A stretch of 57,923 nucleotides of DNA from CAYJBH01 sp964369965 (GTDB taxonomy: Bacteria > Bacillota > Clostridia > Oscillospirales > Ruminococcaceae). The translations under genes and the position numbers were made by a program. Numbering within the stretch: the first letter of the stretch is position 1; every line of letters begins with the position of its first letter. The DNA is taken from NCBI GenBank assembly GCA_964369965.1, contig CAYJGF010000018.1, positions 1-57,923 of the forward strand. The letters run 5' to 3'. Positions 50,046 to 57,834 of the stretch are shown here, one piece after another. The notes beneath the pieces were generated by a model that was not told the origin of the DNA, made no database searches, and was given only the letters and a program-made list of their open reading frames with translations.

Positions 50046-50291
50046 TTAATTAATGCCTGCTGAACAACTTAAAAATAGCTTTACCAAGCTACAAAAAGCT
50101 ATTTTTAAGTTGTCAAAGTGCAAGGTTTTTTCCAATATTCAGACAAAAGCCTTGCACTTTGATTTTCGCCTAAAGCGAAAATTTAGCAGATAGCATCAAT
50201 TAAAGCCGTAAAATTGGCACGTTTTGCCAGTTTTACAACAAACGCGTAGCGTTTATGCTGAATAACTTGTTATTCAGTAGGCTTTAATTAA
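50046..50291. repeat. 246-bp multi-hairpin element with terminal inverted repeats
   Basis: Ends 50046-50068 and 50269-50291 are inverted repeats matching at 20 of 23 bases. Inside, six hairpins are packed almost end to end: 50064-50113 (19-bp perfect arms), 50114-50161 (12-bp perfect arms), 50162-50182 (8 bp), about 50209-50234, about 50240-50253 and about 50259-50278 (9-bp arms). Segment 50193-50207 can pair either with 50046-50056, closing the first three hairpins, or with 50280-50289 (10 bp perfect), closing the last three. It holds no reading frame. It may be a MITE-like mobile element, a structured RNA or a single-strand DNA recombination site. Confidence 0.75.
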
Positions 50292-50356
50292 ATTACAAAC
50301 TATTGTGATATTTGATGATGTGATTTAACTGCTTTATAGCACCGACAATTTTATCC

Positions 50357-50385
50357 TTGACAAACCCGATTGTAAACTGTAAACT
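50357..50385 (+). promoter_or_regulatory. Probable promoter of the second GH2 gene
   Basis: TTGACA (50357-50362), 17 nt, TAAACT (50380-50385). The -35 is perfect and the -10 matches at four of six positions, so an activator may be needed. The leader to the ATG at 50420 is about 28 nt. Confidence 0.5.
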
Positions 50386-50419
50386 TAAAACACGAATTTT
50401 ATAACAACAAGAGGTCAGG

Positions 50420-52756
50420 ATGAAAAGTGCTTTTCTGTGTTACGATTGGAAGTTTTGTTGCTCTGATGACAGCAATGCTTATTCCATAAACTTTGACGAC
50501 AGTGGATGGCGGACGGTGCGTGTGCCGCACGACTATGCTATCGAGGGTCCGTTTGACCGCGACAACGACCTGCAACACGAGAGTGTCAGCGCCGACGGCA
50601 TTGTTGCACCCATCACTCATGTCGGCCGCACCGGAGGATTGCCTATAGCAAAAGGGGCGTGGTACCGCAGGAAGTTCACCGTATCACCCGAGGCAAAACA
50701 TGTGTTTTTGGAGTTTGACGGTGTCATGTCCAACAGCGAAATATACGTCAACGGCACGCATTGTGGCGGACGGCCTTATGGTTACTCCTCCTTTTCGGTC
50801 GATATAACCGCGCTTTGCCATGGCGGTGAAAATTTGCTTGCCGTTCGTACATTACCTGAAGAATCATCCTCGCGTTGGTATCCCGGTGCAGGCATCTATC
50901 GCAACGTGCGTTTGATTGAAAAATCCGACGCTTATTTTCCATATAATCCGCTGTTTGCGGTGAGCACCCCTGTCGGTGATGGTGCAAAGGTGGATTGCAC
51001 ATTAAAGGTCATGGCAAACAACGCGCCTTATACAGTGAAATATACTATATGCGACAAGGACGGCAATACCGTGGCAACGGCAGAGACAAAAGGCACCGAA
51101 GCAGTTGTAAAGAGTGCCTTGACAATAAAAAATTATCGCCGTTGGCATATAAACGCTCCATATTTGTATGCGATTACAGCAGAGTTGTATCAAAACAGCA
51201 TATTGAAAGACACATATAAAACTTCTATCGGCGTTCGTACCATAAAATTCGATGCGAACAACGGCTTTTTCTTAAACGGTGAAAATATTAAGCTTAACGG
51301 CGTTTGCCTGCACCACGATGCCGGCGCACTCGGTGCCGCTGTCAATATCTATGCCTACCGCCGTCAGCTGGAAAAACTAATCGATATCGGTGTGAACGCG
51401 ATACGGTGCACCCACAACCCGCCGTCGCCGGAAATGCTCGACCTCTGTGATGAATACGGCATCGTCGCTATCGACGAGGCATTTGACATGTGGAAACGAA
51501 ATAAAACAAAAAACGACTATGCCAAACATTTTGAAAAATGGGCAGAGGTTGACCTTGTGGATATGATTCACCGTGACCGCAATCACCCGAGCGTCATAAT
51601 GTACTCACTCGGCAACGAGATTTTAGAGCAGAAATTTGAGGACGGCTGGCAGGTGGCAAAATTCTTGAACGAAATCTGCCACCGTGAGGATAACACCCGG
51701 CCGACTACCTGCGGTTTTAATACCCCGATAGATGCATTTAAAAACGGTCTTTGCGACCATGTGGATGTTATCGGCATAAACTACAAGCCGCACCTGTATG
51801 AGCAGTTTCATAAAGAGTATCCGAACGCGATACTCTACGGCAGTGAGACCTCCTCCTGCGTTAGCTCACGCGGTGAATATTTTCTTGACTGTGAGGTGTC
51901 GTATCCACCCAAAATGCGCGACAACCTACAGGTGAATTCCTACGACACCGAGGCACCACCTTGGGCGTACACACCTGATAAAGAATTTGCGGCACAGGAG
52001 CGGTATGATTTTGTGTTCGGCGAGTTTGTCTGGACAGGCTTTGACTACCTCGGCGAGCCGACACCGTATCGTGAAGAATGGCCATCACGCAGTTCTTACT
52101 TTGGTATATTTGACCTTGCCGGAATGGAAAAGGACCGATACTACGCATACAAGGCGCAGTGGACGAGCGAGGATGTCCTGCACATCTTCCCACACTGGAA
52201 CTGGTGTGAGGGTGATGTCGTAGATGTGCACTGCTATACCGGTTTTGATGAGGTCGAGCTGTTCCTCAACGGAAGATCGCTCGGCAGACGGACAAAAGAT
52301 TCTGCTTGTGACGACCTATCACACCGGATAATCTGGAAAGGTGTGCCGTTTGAGAGTGGTGAGCTTAAAGCGGTGGCAACACAAAAACCGCACGTTATTG
52401 ACATTGTGCGCACCGCAGGCGACCCGCAAAGCATAAAACTGGAGCCGGAAAAAAGCACCTTAATCGCCGACGGTAACGACATTTTGTATGTAAAGTGCAC
52501 CGCGGTGGACGACGAGGGCAACCTCTGCCCGAGGTCGGATATGAAGATTGATTTTAAGGTGGAGGGCGTGGGAGAATACCTCGCAAGCGACAACGGCGAC
52601 GCCACCGACACAAGGACGTTTAGCGAGAGCTATTGCAATATGTATAACGGACGTTGTATGGCAATCATACGCACATTAAAGGATAGCCCGGGCGAGATAA
52701 AACTCACGGCAAAAGGCGGCGGTTTGGCCGCAACGTGCGAAATACAAAGTCGATAA
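50420..52756 (+). CDS. GH2 beta-galactosidase-like enzyme (second)
   Basis: 778 residues, no signal peptide. Domain order is as in the first GH2: jelly-roll (VRVPHDYAIEGPF, GAWYRRKFTV), immunoglobulin-like domain, TIM barrel with GVCLHHDAGALGAAV and NAIRCTHNPPSPEMLDL, acid/base Glu400 (YSLGNEI) and putative nucleophile Glu476 (YGSETSS), then FVWTGFDYLGEP. C-terminal sandwiches run to residue 778. It carries a long loop after residue 40 not found in the first GH2, so specificity probably differs. It is a single-gene unit between the multi-hairpin element and a terminator. GAGGTCAGG precedes the ATG. Confidence 0.85.
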   Translation: MKSAFLCYDWKFCCSDDSNAYSINFDDSGWRTVRVPHDYAIEGPFDRDNDLQHESVSADGIVAPITHVGRTGGLPIAKGAWYRRKFTVSPEAKHVFLEFDGVMSNSEIYVNGTHCGGRPYGYSSFSVDITALCHGGENLLAVRTLPEESSSRWYPGAGIYRNVRLIEKSDAYFPYNPLFAVSTPVGDGAKVDCTLKVMANNAPYTVKYTICDKDGNTVATAETKGTEAVVKSALTIKNYRRWHINAPYLYAITAELYQNSILKDTYKTSIGVRTIKFDANNGFFLNGENIKLNGVCLHHDAGALGAAVNIYAYRRQLEKLIDIGVNAIRCTHNPPSPEMLDLCDEYGIVAIDEAFDMWKRNKTKNDYAKHFEKWAEVDLVDMIHRDRNHPSVIMYSLGNEILEQKFEDGWQVAKFLNEICHREDNTRPTTCGFNTPIDAFKNGLCDHVDVIGINYKPHLYEQFHKEYPNAILYGSETSSCVSSRGEYFLDCEVSYPPKMRDNLQVNSYDTEAPPWAYTPDKEFAAQERYDFVFGEFVWTGFDYLGEPTPYREEWPSRSSYFGIFDLAGMEKDRYYAYKAQWTSEDVLHIFPHWNWCEGDVVDVHCYTGFDEVELFLNGRSLGRRTKDSACDDLSHRIIWKGVPFESGELKAVATQKPHVIDIVRTAGDPQSIKLEPEKSTLIADGNDILYVKCTAVDDEGNLCPRSDMKIDFKVEGVGEYLASDNGDATDTRTFSESYCNMYNGRCMAIIRTLKDSPGEIKLTAKGGGLAATCEIQSR

Positions 52757-52762
52757 AATAAT

Positions 52763-52796
52763 AAAAAAGAGGTCACCGATGTGGCCTCTTTTTTTT
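52763..52796. terminator. Bidirectional intrinsic terminator
   Basis: GAGGTCAC (52769-52776), loop CGAT and GTGGCCTC (52781-52788) form a stem with one G-T type mismatch, followed by eight T residues and preceded by six A residues. It serves the GH2 gene on the plus strand and the IclR gene on the minus strand. Confidence 0.85.
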
Positions 52797-52801
52797 GCTG
52801 A

Positions 52802-53581
52802 TTATAAAGTGAAGTTGTTAAAATCCTTTGAAAGCGAGTTACACACCCTTGCCAACATTGCGACACAGCTTTCGACTTTTTCGTCCTTCATGCTGATTAC
52901 TGTGCCGGAGATGCTTATCGCCGCCACCGGATAACCGCTTGTGTTTCTAATCGGCATGGCGACGCATTTTACACCAAGCGATTCCTCCTGAACATCGAGT
53001 GCGTACCCCTGTTTGCGAATGGTTTCAAGGTGGTCAAGCAGTGCTTGTTTATCACTTATAGTGTATTGAGTTATGGATGGTATGCCTAAATTGTCAATTA
53101 TATGCAGTATCTCGTCTTCCGGTAAAAACGCCATCATCGCTTTGCCACAGCCGGTGCAGTGCATCGGCAAAGTTTTCCCGGCAACGGAGTATGCCATCAT
53201 TCTCTTTCCCGGATAGACCCCATCAAGGTAGAGCACCCTGCCGCCCACATGCGTTGTTAAATAGACTATCTCTTCGGTAAGGCTTTGCAGTTCTTCAAGT
53301 GCCGGCAAGGAATACTGAATAACCGGCATAGTGGAGCGAAAGCGATACCCTAACTCCAATACCTTAAAGCCCAATCTATATGTCTGGGTGTTATGTATTT
53401 TTTTTAGATAACCGGCACTCTCTAACGTTTTAATCATGTTGAGACAAGTGCTTTTTGAATACCCGAGCGACTGTGCAATATCGGTGAGTGTCAAAGCGTG
53501 GTCAGTGAGGTTGAATAGATCTAAAATTTTAAGTGCTTTTAATACGGAGTTTAACAGATAGTTTTTTTTATCTTCTGACAT
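52802..53581 (-). CDS. IclR-family transcriptional regulator
   Basis: 259 residues. N-terminal winged helix (residues about 8-70: VLKALKILDLFN, LTDIAQSLGYSKSTCLNMIKTLESAGYL) and a GAF-like effector domain (VYLTTHVGGRVLYLDGVYPGK, LPMHCTGCGKAMMAFLPEDE, DVQEESLGVKCVAMPIRNTSGYPVAAISISG) with the conserved cysteine-glycine loop. IclR members often respond to sugar acids such as 2-keto-3-deoxy-gluconate (KdgR). It is divergent from the aldolase/DhaKL/binding-protein unit, which it probably controls. Confidence 0.92.
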   Translation of the reverse strand: MSEDKKNYLLNSVLKALKILDLFNLTDHALTLTDIAQSLGYSKSTCLNMIKTLESAGYLKKIHNTQTYRLGFKVLELGYRFRSTMPVIQYSLPALEELQSLTEEIVYLTTHVGGRVLYLDGVYPGKRMMAYSVAGKTLPMHCTGCGKAMMAFLPEDEILHIIDNLGIPSITQYTISDKQALLDHLETIRKQGYALDVQEESLGVKCVAMPIRNTSGYPVAAISISGTVISMKDEKVESCVAMLARVCNSLSKDFNNFTL

Positions 53582-53630
53582 TTTTAATTCCCATTCCTTT
53601 TTATTGTGCGATTATAATATTCTATTATTG

Positions 53631-53659
53631 ATTATATATCCTGAATTGAACAATGTCAA
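53631..53659 (-). promoter_or_regulatory. Consensus promoter of the IclR gene
   Basis: Minus strand TTGACA (53659-53654), 17 nt, TATAAT (53636-53631), both perfect. It is arranged back-to-back with the aldolase promoter at 53700-53728. Confidence 0.75.
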
Positions 53660-53699
53660 CAAATTGAATGAAATTATGAAAAATTTCTGAATATTATGC

Positions 53700-53774
53700 T
53701 TGACAAATTAAATTTAAACTGTTATAATTCAAACATCGACCAACATTATTAAATATAGTTCAGATATACTGAAC
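53700..53774 (+). promoter_or_regulatory. Consensus promoter and downstream operator of the aldolase operon
   Basis: TTGACA (53700-53705), 17 nt, TATAAT (53723-53728) are perfect, with transcription starting near 53735. A perfect inverted repeat GTTCAG-ATATA-CTGAAC (53758-53774) lies just downstream of the start, ahead of the GGAGG ribosome site. It is a good candidate site for the divergent IclR protein. Confidence 0.72.
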
Positions 53775-53793
53775 AAACCTCGGAGGTATTTGC

Positions 53794-54678
53794 ATGAAAA
53801 AACTTAAAGGCGTTATCACCGCTATGACCACACCTTTTGACCGCGACAACAAAATAAGTATAGACGGTCTTAAAAGCCAGGTCGAATTTGCTATTAAAAA
53901 CGGCGTTAACTGCCTTTACCCCACCGGAACGACCGGTGAGATGTACTATATGACCTGTGAAGAGCGAGAGTTTGTTGCAAAGAGTATAGTCGAGTTTGCC
54001 AAAGGGCGAGTGACCGTTTACATACATGTGGGTGCCGCCACCCAGCAGGAAACTGTACGTCTTGCAAAACATGCCGAATCTATAGGCGCCGATGGCATAG
54101 GTGCTGTCACGCCGATGTTTTTTAACATCAGTGACAAAGCCATGATCAAATATTATGAGACGATATGCAACAGCGTTTCGAGCGACTTCCCAGTCTATGC
54201 ATATGCCATACCGCAACTTGCAAAAAATGACATTTCAGTCGAGGTGCTGGAGGAGGTTCGCAAAAGCTGTAAAAATTTAATAGGGATAAAATACTCCTAT
54301 CCTGATATGCGTCGGATGATGTCATATCTGAAAATCAACAACGGTGATTTCTCGGTTCTTTTTGGCGCCGATGATATGTTTTTGCCGGCACTTGTTGTCG
54401 GTGCGGACGGTGTAGTGAGCGGATGCTCCGGCCCTTTTCCGGAATTGTTTTCAAACATCTACTCCAGCTATCTAAACGGCGACCTTAAAACAGCGGCACA
54501 ACAACAAAGATATGCTAATGAAGTCATATTTCTAATGAAAGCGGGTGCAGACATGTCAATATTTAAAAATATTCTTCATTTTAGGGGGGTGGATGCCGGC
54601 TATGTGCGAGCGCCGTTGCAAAATTTATCGGAGGCAGACAAAAACTCACTCTATGAAAATGTTAAAAAATACCTTTAA
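53794..54678 (+). CDS. DHDPS/NAL-family class I aldolase; candidate 2-keto-3-deoxy-gluconate aldolase
   Basis: 294 residues. TIM-barrel lyase that forms a Schiff base with pyruvate: GTTGEMYYM near residue 46 (carboxylate loop), the catalytic tyrosine Tyr137 in YAYAIPQ and Lys166 in GIKYSYPD, then FGADDMFLPALVVGADGVVSG. Family members include dihydrodipicolinate synthase, sialic acid lyase and 2-keto-3-deoxy-gluconate/galactonate aldolases. The operon with a triose kinase and an ABC binding protein favours a sugar-acid aldolase giving pyruvate plus glyceraldehyde. It is driven by its own consensus promoter. Confidence 0.82.
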   Translation: MKKLKGVITAMTTPFDRDNKISIDGLKSQVEFAIKNGVNCLYPTGTTGEMYYMTCEEREFVAKSIVEFAKGRVTVYIHVGAATQQETVRLAKHAESIGADGIGAVTPMFFNISDKAMIKYYETICNSVSSDFPVYAYAIPQLAKNDISVEVLEEVRKSCKNLIGIKYSYPDMRRMMSYLKINNGDFSVLFGADDMFLPALVVGADGVVSGCSGPFPELFSNIYSSYLNGDLKTAAQQQRYANEVIFLMKAGADMSIFKNILHFRGVDAGYVRAPLQNLSEADKNSLYENVKKYL

Positions 54679-54690
54679 ACGGGAGGCATG

Positions 54691-55701
54691 ATGAAAAAGA
54701 TAATCAACGACCCAAAAAACTATGTTGACGAGATGTTGGAGGGTATATACATCGCCCACCAAGACATGCTCACATTCACAAACGACGACAAAAAATGTCT
54801 TGTTGTCAAAAACCGTGTCAATAATAAGGTCGGGATAGCAACCGGCGGCGGCTCGGGGCACCTGCCGTTATTTCTCGGATACGTGGGCAGTGGTATGTTG
54901 GATGGCTGTGCGGTGGGCGATGTCTTTCAATCACCGTCGGCAGAGCAGATGTTAGCTGTAACAAAATATATCGACCAAGGCGCCGGTGTTCTATATATCT
55001 ACGGCAACTACAACGGCGATATTTTCAACTTTGACATGGCGGCAGAGATGGCCGATTTTGAAGAGGATATAAAGGTTGAAACGGTGCTCGGGGCAGACGA
55101 TGTTGCCTCCGCCGTCAAGGAGTCGGCAGACGGCAAAAAGATAAGGCGCGGTGTCGCCGGAATTGTCTTTGTTTTCAAATGCGCCGGTGCCGCGGCAGAG
55201 GCAATGCTATCACTGTGCGAGGTGAAAAGAATAGCACAAAAGGTCGCCGACAGTGTATATAGTATGGGCGTAGCGTTGACACCCTGTGTCGTCCCCCGTG
55301 TCGGCAAACCGGGTTTTGAAATTGGTGAAAACGAGATGGAAATCGGCATGGGTATTCATGGTGAGCCGGGTATACGACGCGGTCAGATACAAAGCGCCGA
55401 CGAAATCTCACGCGAACTGCTTGGCAACATATTGAACGATATGCAGTGTGAAACCGGAACGGAAGTTGCGGTGTTAATAAACGGTCTCGGTGCTACCACG
55501 CTTGACGAGCAGTACATCGTCACTAAAGAGGTTGACAGACTTTTGAGTGAAAAGGGTATCAGCGTATATAAATACTATGTCGGCGAGTATGCGACCGCAA
55601 TAGACATGGCAGGCATATCGTTGTCGGTACTCAAATTAGATGAAGAAATAAAAAGATATCTTGATATGCCAGCGCATACACCTTTTTTCATCCAGATATA
55701 G
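54691..55701 (+). CDS. dhaK: Dihydroxyacetone/triose kinase, DhaK subunit
   Basis: 336 residues. DhaK fold with NKVGIATGGGSGHLPLFLGYVGSG near residue 48, GNYNGDIFNFDMAAE near residue 106, and the substrate-linking histidine His223 in MGIHGEPG, which forms a hemiaminal with the triose. DhaK binds dihydroxyacetone, and some enzymes accept glyceraldehyde or tetroses. GGGAGG is only one base from the first ATG (54688), so the second ATG (54691) is preferred. It is followed 11 bp on by DhaL; no DhaM phosphotransferase subunit is visible, which may mean direct ATP use or a DhaM elsewhere. Confidence 0.88.
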   Translation: MKKIINDPKNYVDEMLEGIYIAHQDMLTFTNDDKKCLVVKNRVNNKVGIATGGGSGHLPLFLGYVGSGMLDGCAVGDVFQSPSAEQMLAVTKYIDQGAGVLYIYGNYNGDIFNFDMAAEMADFEEDIKVETVLGADDVASAVKESADGKKIRRGVAGIVFVFKCAGAAAEAMLSLCEVKRIAQKVADSVYSMGVALTPCVVPRVGKPGFEIGENEMEIGMGIHGEPGIRRGQIQSADEISRELLGNILNDMQCETGTEVAVLINGLGATTLDEQYIVTKEVDRLLSEKGISVYKYYVGEYATAIDMAGISLSVLKLDEEIKRYLDMPAHTPFFIQI

Positions 55702-55712
55702 AGGGGGTGACG

Positions 55713-56351
55713 ATGGATATTTTAGACAAGACATTTTTTGTGGCACTGTTAAAAGAATTTAATGACATTATGGCACAAAATAAGGAATATCTGATCAATA
55801 TTGATAGTGTTGTGGGTGACGGGGATCTCGGTCTTACCATGTCTGACGGTTTTGCCGCCGCATTTGCCGCTGCAAACATATTTGACGGCAACGACATTGG
55901 GAAGATGTTGTATACTGCCGGAAAAGAGATGTCTGTTGCTGTCCCCTCCACCATGGGCACCTTAATGGCATCCGGTTTTATGTATGCCGGCAAAGAGCTC
56001 AAAGGTGAGCAGAGTGTGAGCAATAAGACGGTGGTTGACTTTTTCAACGCTTTTCTTATAGGTGTAATGAACAGGGGAAAGGCAAAACCGGGCGAAAAAA
56101 CTTTCGTCGACCCAATGTCCGCGGCGGTCAACGCCATGCAAAAGGAGTTGACGGACGGCGGCAACTTAAAAAAGATAGTCACCGAGGCGCGCAGGGCATC
56201 GCAGGAAGAGTTCGACAAAACCACTCAACTGCTCGCGGTACACGGCAGGGCGGCAATACGTGGAGAAAACTCAAAAGGTGTCGAGGACGCCGGCGCGGCG
56301 GTTGCATGTTTGATGATAAAAGCATTTGAGCAATGCAACAACAAACTGTAA
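55713..56351 (+). CDS. dhaL: Dihydroxyacetone/triose kinase, DhaL subunit
   Basis: 212 residues, the nucleotide-binding helical barrel of the kinase. The Mg-ADP site is visible as DSVVGDGDLGLTMSDG near residue 32 (three aspartates), followed by VPSTMGTLMASGFMYAG near residue 75 and KPGEKTFVDPMSAAVNAM near residue 128, and RGENSKGVEDAGAAV near the end. The start is ATG 55713 with GAGGGGG 5 nt upstream. With DhaK it would turn glyceraldehyde or dihydroxyacetone into a glycolytic triose phosphate, which completes the pathway begun by the aldolase. Confidence 0.88.
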   Translation: MDILDKTFFVALLKEFNDIMAQNKEYLINIDSVVGDGDLGLTMSDGFAAAFAAANIFDGNDIGKMLYTAGKEMSVAVPSTMGTLMASGFMYAGKELKGEQSVSNKTVVDFFNAFLIGVMNRGKAKPGEKTFVDPMSAAVNAMQKELTDGGNLKKIVTEARRASQEEFDKTTQLLAVHGRAAIRGENSKGVEDAGAAVACLMIKAFEQCNNKL

Positions 56352-56400
56352 ATATCCATGCAAATGGGTACAAATAAAAAACATTACGGAGGAAAGTATC

Positions 56401-57834
56401 ATGAAAAAACTTAGATTTTTATCGAGCTTGATAGTGGCAGTGTTATTACTGTCAATGTTGGGCGCCTGTTCCGAGCCTCCGGCTCAGGACGCATCGGAGC
56501 AGGAGAACACATCACAAAGCACAGATCCCTCCCCTGCCGAGGACGGCGAAAAAGAGGTAATTCAGGTAGCGACCCCATCGTGGTATCTTGAGAACTTTAA
56601 CAAGGTGGTCGCCGGTTATGAAGAGGCGAACCCCGACTCTCCATACATGTTTGAGGTTTCCGAGATAGTGTCCGGCTCAAGCGACCGTGAGACAAAGGCG
56701 ATAATGATGATGTCCTCCGCTGAGACAGCACCGGATGCCATTGTCATGGACGGATTTATGGTCAACAGCAACGCTCTTGCAGGTTATCTTGAACCACTTG
56801 AGAGCTATGTTGCGGACTGGGCGGACTATGAGCACTATGTCGGCGCTTCGCTCGACGGTGCAAGAAGTGAGGGCGACAACCAGCTCTATGCCATGCCATT
56901 GACCGGTGCATTCACAGGTCTATGGTACAATAAAGTCATGGTGGAAAAGGCAGGATATGACCCCGAGACATTCCAGCCGGCAAACTGGGAAGAGATGATG
57001 GACGCCGCCTATGCTATGCAGGGCGTCGCAGAGTCGGATGAGTTTATACCGTTCTTCCTCTTTGGTTCCACCACCGATTCGGAACGCACCTCCATGAAAC
57101 CGATGCAGGGACTGCTCAGCGGAACAGACGGCGTGCTCTACGATTACGACACCAAAAAATGGGTTGTCGATGTAGAAAATCTGACAAAGGTTTTAAATAT
57201 TTACAACACGGTATACAATGTTGACAATCTCGGACCGGCACCCAGTCTTGCAACACAGGCAGACGCGGTTGCGGTTATCCAGGCAGACCACATGATGGCG
57301 GACAACGTCGGTCTTTTGATCGACAGTCAAAACTATCTCAACAGCTGGGGTCCAAATGGTAGCTCCCCCTGGCCGGAATGGAACGAGCACTACGGATTTT
57401 GCTATCTGCCGACAGAACTCGGCGAAGCTGACGACCCCTACACCACCGTTATCGGCGGATTTACCATCGGTATACCGGCAAATTCTGACAACAAAGACGG
57501 CGGCTGGGAGTTTATCAAAACCCTAAACAGCTATGACAATATGTTAAGCTTTTCGTTAGAGACCAACAATATGACCCCACGAACCGACGTATCTGTCGCA
57601 CCTGAATATGTCGATAACGACTACGCCGTTTATTCTTTCTTTGATGTCACGGACGGTATGAAATACGGTGTCAATCGCCCAACTACCGACGGCTATACCT
57701 CGGTATCACTCTTGGTTGCCGAGATGGCGGAAAAGGTCGTGTTAAATTCGGCAAGTGTAGAAGAGATTATACAGTCTTATTACGATCAACTTGTAATGCA
57801 GTTTGGCGAGGATAAGGTCGAGCTGATTCAATAG
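56401..57834 (+). CDS. Sugar ABC transporter substrate-binding lipoprotein (second)
   Basis: 477 residues. Signal peptide with lipobox LGACS (cysteine near residue 23), then an acidic Gln/Ser/Asp linker to about residue 45 and a family 1 solute-binding fold: VIQVATPSWYLENFNKVVAGYEEANP, LTGAFTGLWYNKVMVEKAGYDPETF, IGGFTIGIPANSDNKDGGWEFIKTL. It ends the aldolase-DhaK-DhaL unit. No permease follows within the 89 bases before the window edge, so it may share the permeases at 33684-35440 or have its own beyond the edge. ACGGAGGAAAGTATC precedes the ATG. Confidence 0.92.
   Translation: MKKLRFLSSLIVAVLLLSMLGACSEPPAQDASEQENTSQSTDPSPAEDGEKEVIQVATPSWYLENFNKVVAGYEEANPDSPYMFEVSEIVSGSSDRETKAIMMMSSAETAPDAIVMDGFMVNSNALAGYLEPLESYVADWADYEHYVGASLDGARSEGDNQLYAMPLTGAFTGLWYNKVMVEKAGYDPETFQPANWEEMMDAAYAMQGVAESDEFIPFFLFGSTTDSERTSMKPMQGLLSGTDGVLYDYDTKKWVVDVENLTKVLNIYNTVYNVDNLGPAPSLATQADAVAVIQADHMMADNVGLLIDSQNYLNSWGPNGSSPWPEWNEHYGFCYLPTELGEADDPYTTVIGGFTIGIPANSDNKDGGWEFIKTLNSYDNMLSFSLETNNMTPRTDVSVAPEYVDNDYAVYSFFDVTDGMKYGVNRPTTDGYTSVSLLVAEMAEKVVLNSASVEEIIQSYYDQLVMQFGEDKVELIQ

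Noticed and set aside
50046..50291. CRISPR array or tRNA cluster
   Set aside because: The repeats are inverted, not direct, spacers are absent, and no tRNA-type CCA end, T-loop or anticodon arm is found.
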